Shown here piece after piece: positions 15,115 through 18,460 of a stretch of 18,460 nucleotides of DNA. Origin of the DNA: an uncultured Collinsella sp. (GTDB taxonomy: Bacteria > Actinomycetota > Coriobacteriia > Coriobacteriales > Coriobacteriaceae); NCBI GenBank assembly GCA_900554465.1, contig USHF01000010.1:1-18460 (forward strand), given 5' to 3'. The notes beneath the pieces were generated by a model. That model was not told where the DNA came from. It did not search any database and saw only the letters and a list, made by a program, of their open reading frames with translations. Numbering within the stretch: position 1 is the stretch's first letter; the number at the start of each line of letters is the position of its first letter. The position numbers were made by a program, and so were the translations under genes.

Positions 15115-17598
15115 CTACTCCACCGGTTTGAAGATGGTGGACTGGCCGAAGACGCTACGGATGAGGGCTTTGGCTTCGTCCTCGGTCTGCGGGATGCTTG
15201 GGGCTGCGCCTTGATGGCCGAAGGGGCTGCCCGCGCCGGGGTTGGACTCCCAGGGAGCCGCAGGAGCGTCCTCCTCTTTGGGGGCAGTTGCAGCGGGCTT
15301 GGGCGCGGACGCCGCACCCGGCACGTCGAACGGGGGCAGATCGGCCCCGCCGGCATCGGCAGCAAAACCGCCGACCATGACATCGTCGTAGGGAACCTGC
15401 TCGGATTCCCACGGCGCAGACGGCGCGGCGGGCTGAGCCTTGGGAGCGGACGCGCGCTCGGGCGCTCGGGGTGCGGGCTCGGTCGGGAGCTTGCCTGTGG
15501 CAGGAGCGCCGGCGGGGTTGTCGGAGCGCAGCCAGGGGGCCTTAGCCAGGTCGGATGACTTGGGCGCAGGCGCGGCGGCGGGCTTAGGCCCGGGGACCGG
15601 AGCAGCCGGTTTGGGCGCAACGGGTTCAGGCGCCGACGGGGTCGGTGCCATCACCGGCGTCGCTTGCTGCTGTGGAGCGCTGGCGCTCGAGGATACAGGG
15701 GCCGCCGAGGACACGGGTTGCGGGTCCGCAGATACCGCAGCCCGTGCAGATGGAGAATGCTCCTCATGTTGAGGAGCCGGCGTGCCACCCCCATTCAGGA
15801 CATAGTCGACGGTACGACGACCGAAGACCGCACTGACTGTCGGCAGGACCACCGACTGCGTGTCGGCGCGTCCGAGCATCTTCATGGCAAAGGTCGAGCC
15901 CGCGGGGAACGAGACCGTGAGCTTGGAGCCGTCGTCGGCCGTGGCGCGAGCGTTGAGCAAAAGCCCTGCGTAGGAAGCCTGACGCGCCTTGACACGCTCG
16001 ACAACCTCGGCCCATTTGCGCTGCAGCTCTCCGGCATCATCGACCGCGGGCGTCTCGGCAGTACCGGCGGCGGCAACCTGGGCGGCATTGTTGGACTGGG
16101 GCTTAGGTGCCGGAGCGGTGGCAGGCGCGGGGGCCGCAACGGGCTGAGGCGTCGGAGTTGGCGCAGGCTGAGGTGCAGGCGCTGCAGGCTTGGAAGCTGA
16201 CACGGACGCAGAACGGGACGCAGGCTGGGCAGCCGGAACAGCAGCACCACGGTCCCAAGGCATACCGCCCTGGCGCGCGGACGTAGCAGCGGGGACAGCG
16301 GATGCCGCCGGAGCGGCAGCACGAGCGCCCGAAATGAGCGTCGGCTGTTGGGCAGCAGCGGGTACGGATGCTGCAGGCGCGGCGGCCTGAGCAGCAGCCA
16401 CGCTCGCCGGCACGGCGCCGTTGGCAACCATGGCCTCCAAGCGAGCCACGCGCTCGGCCAATGCCTCAATCGTTAAATCAGCCTCGGGACGTGCCAGACG
16501 CGTACAGGCAATCTCGAGCACCAGGCGCACGTCGCTCGCGCCCCTCATCTCCAGTGCGGCATCGTCGAGCACCGTCAGCACGCGGGCCAGGCGGTCGGCA
16601 GGATGCTCGCCAAAGGCAGCGGCCTCGGCAGCAAGCGCCTCGGCCTGCTCGGAGCCGCCCTCAAACAGCTCGGCACGGGCACCGGCAACGCAGGCAACGT
16701 ACACGTCACGCACATGCGCTACCAGGTCGCGCGTCAGCTCCAGCAGGTCGTTTCCTTCCTCGACCTGCGCACGGATCAGTCCATAGAGCTCGGCAACATC
16801 GCGATCGGCAATGGCGCGGGAAAACTCGCCCAGAATCTGGTCCGAAACCTCACCTAAAAGCGAGCGGGCGTCGTCCGCATGCACAGAACCGTTGCCAAAG
16901 ACGCTCAGCTGCTCCAGCGTGGACAACGCGTCGCGCATACCGCCCTTGGCATGGCGCGCCACGATAGCCAGCGCCTCATCGTCGTAATCGAAGCCCTCCT
17001 GCTCGCACACGTATGCCAGGCGACGCTCGATATCCTCGTTGCCGATGCGATGGAAATCGAAACGCTGGCAGCGCGAGAGGATGGTCTCCAGAATCTTTTG
17101 CGGGTCGGTGGTGCACAGCACAAAGATCACGTGTGCCGGCGGCTCCTCGAGCGTCTTGAGCAGCGCGTTGAACGCCGCCGTCGTGAGCATGTGGACCTCG
17201 TCGATGATATAGATCTTGTACTTGCCGCGCACCGGGGCAAAGTTGACGGAGTTGATGATTTCCTCGCGCACATTGTCCACGCCCGTGCGGGAGGCGGCAT
17301 CGAGCTCGTAGACATCGGGGTGGTTACCCTCGGCAATGAGCTCGCACTCCTCGCAAGTACCGTCGGGCATGCAGCCGCTTGCACCCTCGGCGCGCGCCGC
17401 CTCGGCATTGCGGCACAGCAGCGCCTTGGCCAGAATGCGCGCCATGGTGGTCTTGCCCGTGCCGCGCGGTCCGCAGAACAGGTAGGCGTGGGACAGGCGC
17501 CCCTCGGTGATGGCGTGCTCGAGCGTCGAGACGATATGCTGCTGGCCCACCACGGAGTCAAAGGTGAGCGGGCGATACTTTCGGTACAACGATTCCAT
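15115..17598 (-). CDS. dnaX: DNA polymerase III subunit gamma/tau
   Basis: The AAA+ subunit of the clamp loader that places the sliding clamp at primed DNA. The protein is 827 residues from ATG 17598 (MESLYRKYRPLTFDSVVGQQ), preceded by GGGGGAGC; the longer frame upstream is spurious. It has Walker A GPRGTGKT (43-50), four zinc cysteines (62, 76, 82, 85), Walker B IIDEVHML (131-138), the SRC motif with the arginine finger (175-177) and sensor 2 GGMRDAL (219-225). A helical collar follows to about 370. An Ala/Pro-rich linker (about 392-515) precedes a C-terminal tau-like domain (about 525-600, RKWAEVVERVKARQ). A second Pro/Ala-rich tail runs to the end. I see no clear slippery site for a programmed frameshift. 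Confidence 0.96.
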   Translation of the reverse strand: MESLYRKYRPLTFDSVVGQQHIVSTLEHAITEGRLSHAYLFCGPRGTGKTTMARILAKALLCRNAEAARAEGASGCMPDGTCEECELIAEGNHPDVYELDAASRTGVDNVREEIINSVNFAPVRGKYKIYIIDEVHMLTTAAFNALLKTLEEPPAHVIFVLCTTDPQKILETILSRCQRFDFHRIGNEDIERRLAYVCEQEGFDYDDEALAIVARHAKGGMRDALSTLEQLSVFGNGSVHADDARSLLGEVSDQILGEFSRAIADRDVAELYGLIRAQVEEGNDLLELTRDLVAHVRDVYVACVAGARAELFEGGSEQAEALAAEAAAFGEHPADRLARVLTVLDDAALEMRGASDVRLVLEIACTRLARPEADLTIEALAERVARLEAMVANGAVPASVAAAQAAAPAASVPAAAQQPTLISGARAAAPAASAVPAATSARQGGMPWDRGAAVPAAQPASRSASVSASKPAAPAPQPAPTPTPQPVAAPAPATAPAPKPQSNNAAQVAAAGTAETPAVDDAGELQRKWAEVVERVKARQASYAGLLLNARATADDGSKLTVSFPAGSTFAMKMLGRADTQSVVLPTVSAVFGRRTVDYVLNGGGTPAPQHEEHSPSARAAVSADPQPVSSAAPVSSSASAPQQQATPVMAPTPSAPEPVAPKPAAPVPGPKPAAAPAPKSSDLAKAPWLRSDNPAGAPATGKLPTEPAPRAPERASAPKAQPAAPSAPWESEQVPYDDVMVGGFAADAGGADLPPFDVPGAASAPKPAATAPKEEDAPAAPWESNPGAGSPFGHQGAAPSIPQTEDEAKALIRSVFGQSTIFKPVE

Positions 17599-17714
17599 GG
17601 GTGCTCCCCCGGGTATACTGAGTCTTGTTGCCGCGGCGGCCATGCGGTCGCACGGCATACTGCATTCCATAATAACCCGTACGGCGAGCCCGCCGCGATA
17701 GGAGTCCAAAGAGC

Positions 17715-18410
17715 ATGGCAGACGCAGAGAGCAACCTCATTCCCTCCGAAGCAGCCGACCAGGTCGAGGTCGCGCTCGAGGAGCAGGCCGCAGCCGACGA
17801 CGGCATCCTGTACCTCAACGAGTACCAATACGAAAACGACCTCGTCACCGACTTCGCCCGCCTGGTCGCCTCGCCCAGGCGTCGCGGCTCGCTGTATGTC
17901 GCCGCGGCAATTGCCGCGCTCATCGGCATCGGCATGCTGGTGGCCGGCGGCAACTGGATCAAGTTTGGCGTCGTCTTGATCGTATTCGGCGCCTTTTTGG
18001 CCTGGTGGAGCAAAAACCTGCACCACACCCTCGCCCGCGACTTTATCGACGCCGTTGAGGCCGACGAGTCCATGGGTGGCCGCTATCGCCGCGTCGCCGC
18101 CAACGAGGACGGCCTGATGGTTTGGGGCACGAGCGGCAAGTCGCAGTTCTTCCCGTTTGAAAAGCTCGACCACGTGCTCGACGGCGAGCGCATCTTTGTG
18201 GCCATGTTCGCCGACCAGGGCGTGACGATCCCTAAGGACACCTTTGTCCGCGGCGATGCCGAGCAGTTCGGTCCCTTCCTTAAGGCGCGCATCAACAAAA
18301 AACTCCGCATCGAGACCAAACGCAAGAAGATGAAGGCAGAAAAGGCCGCTGCCGAAGCAAAACAGGGCGACAAGCCCCAGGAGACCAAGGGCAAGCAGCG
18401 CAAGCGGTGA
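17715..18410 (+). CDS. YcxB-like membrane protein
   Basis: A 231-residue protein with start ATG 17715 after AGGAG. An acidic N-terminal region (about 1-30) precedes two membrane helices at about 58-78 and 82-98. The following domain (TLARDFIDAVEADE to VRGDAEQFGPFLKARI) has the layout of YcxB-family proteins, which have two helices near the N-terminus and a PH-like C-terminal domain ending in a phenylalanine-rich helix. A highly charged Lys/Glu tail ends in KQRKR. Function is unknown for the family. It diverges from dnaX across a 116-base spacer. Confidence 0.75.
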   Translation: MADAESNLIPSEAADQVEVALEEQAAADDGILYLNEYQYENDLVTDFARLVASPRRRGSLYVAAAIAALIGIGMLVAGGNWIKFGVVLIVFGAFLAWWSKNLHHTLARDFIDAVEADESMGGRYRRVAANEDGLMVWGTSGKSQFFPFEKLDHVLDGERIFVAMFADQGVTIPKDTFVRGDAEQFGPFLKARINKKLRIETKRKKMKAEKAAAEAKQGDKPQETKGKQRKR

Positions 18411-18460
18411 CGCATAATTTCTTTCGCAAATTGACAACCGCATAGCGGAACACGGCCCGC

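Noticed and set aside
16879..17979. 366-residue open frame on the plus strand
   Set aside because: It overlaps dnaX and the YcxB-like gene, both of which have clear family features and starts.
17127..18443. 438-residue open frame on the minus strand
   Set aside because: Antisense to the YcxB-like gene and out of frame within dnaX; a shadow of GC-rich coding sequence.

Overview
The window looks like a gut actinobacterium of the Coriobacteriia, most likely Collinsella or a close relative. This rests on the high-GC backbone, the dnaX, ebfC and recR genes with long Ala/Pro-rich linkers in DnaX, and the large one-chain pyruvate:ferredoxin oxidoreductase. The assignment is from general resemblance, not from a search. 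The first 32 bases are a leftover Nextera sequencing adapter, so the true sequence starts near base 33.

Left edge (33-1911, minus): the N-terminal half of nifJ, cut by the contig end. Next comes a decayed copy of the 3' end of an FHA-domain gene (2257-2792). A visibly AT-richer block of about 6.2 kb follows (about 2793-8999). It holds a radical-SAM/SPASM peptide maturase, two paralogous Cys- and Asp-rich precursor peptides starting MKHIHP, and a 35-residue one-helix membrane peptide, all on the plus strand. A fused ABC exporter (minus) and a broken SAM-dependent methyltransferase pseudogene (minus) complete it. The first five make a coherent RiPP locus. The precursors alternate Cys and Asp in short C-x(2-6)-D units, several of them exact CX3D. 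This resembles ranthipeptides of the freyrasin type, in which a radical SAM enzyme makes Cys-to-Asp thioether links.

The island is bracketed by two diverged direct copies of the same ~540 bp stretch. The intact copy belongs to the FHA gene at 9106-10044. That gene ends a tightly coupled minus-strand operon (11889-12794, 10048-11892, 9106-10044): a membrane-anchored Ser/Gly-linker protein, a membrane-tethered Ser/Thr kinase, and the FHA protein, a plausible phospho-signalling module.

Right edge (13040-17598, minus): the housekeeping order dnaX, ebfC, recR. Between dnaX and ebfC lie two orphan small genes and a three-half-site operator-like repeat. A YcxB-like membrane protein (17715-18410, plus) diverges from dnaX. 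No tRNA, rRNA, CRISPR array, integrase or transposase was seen.
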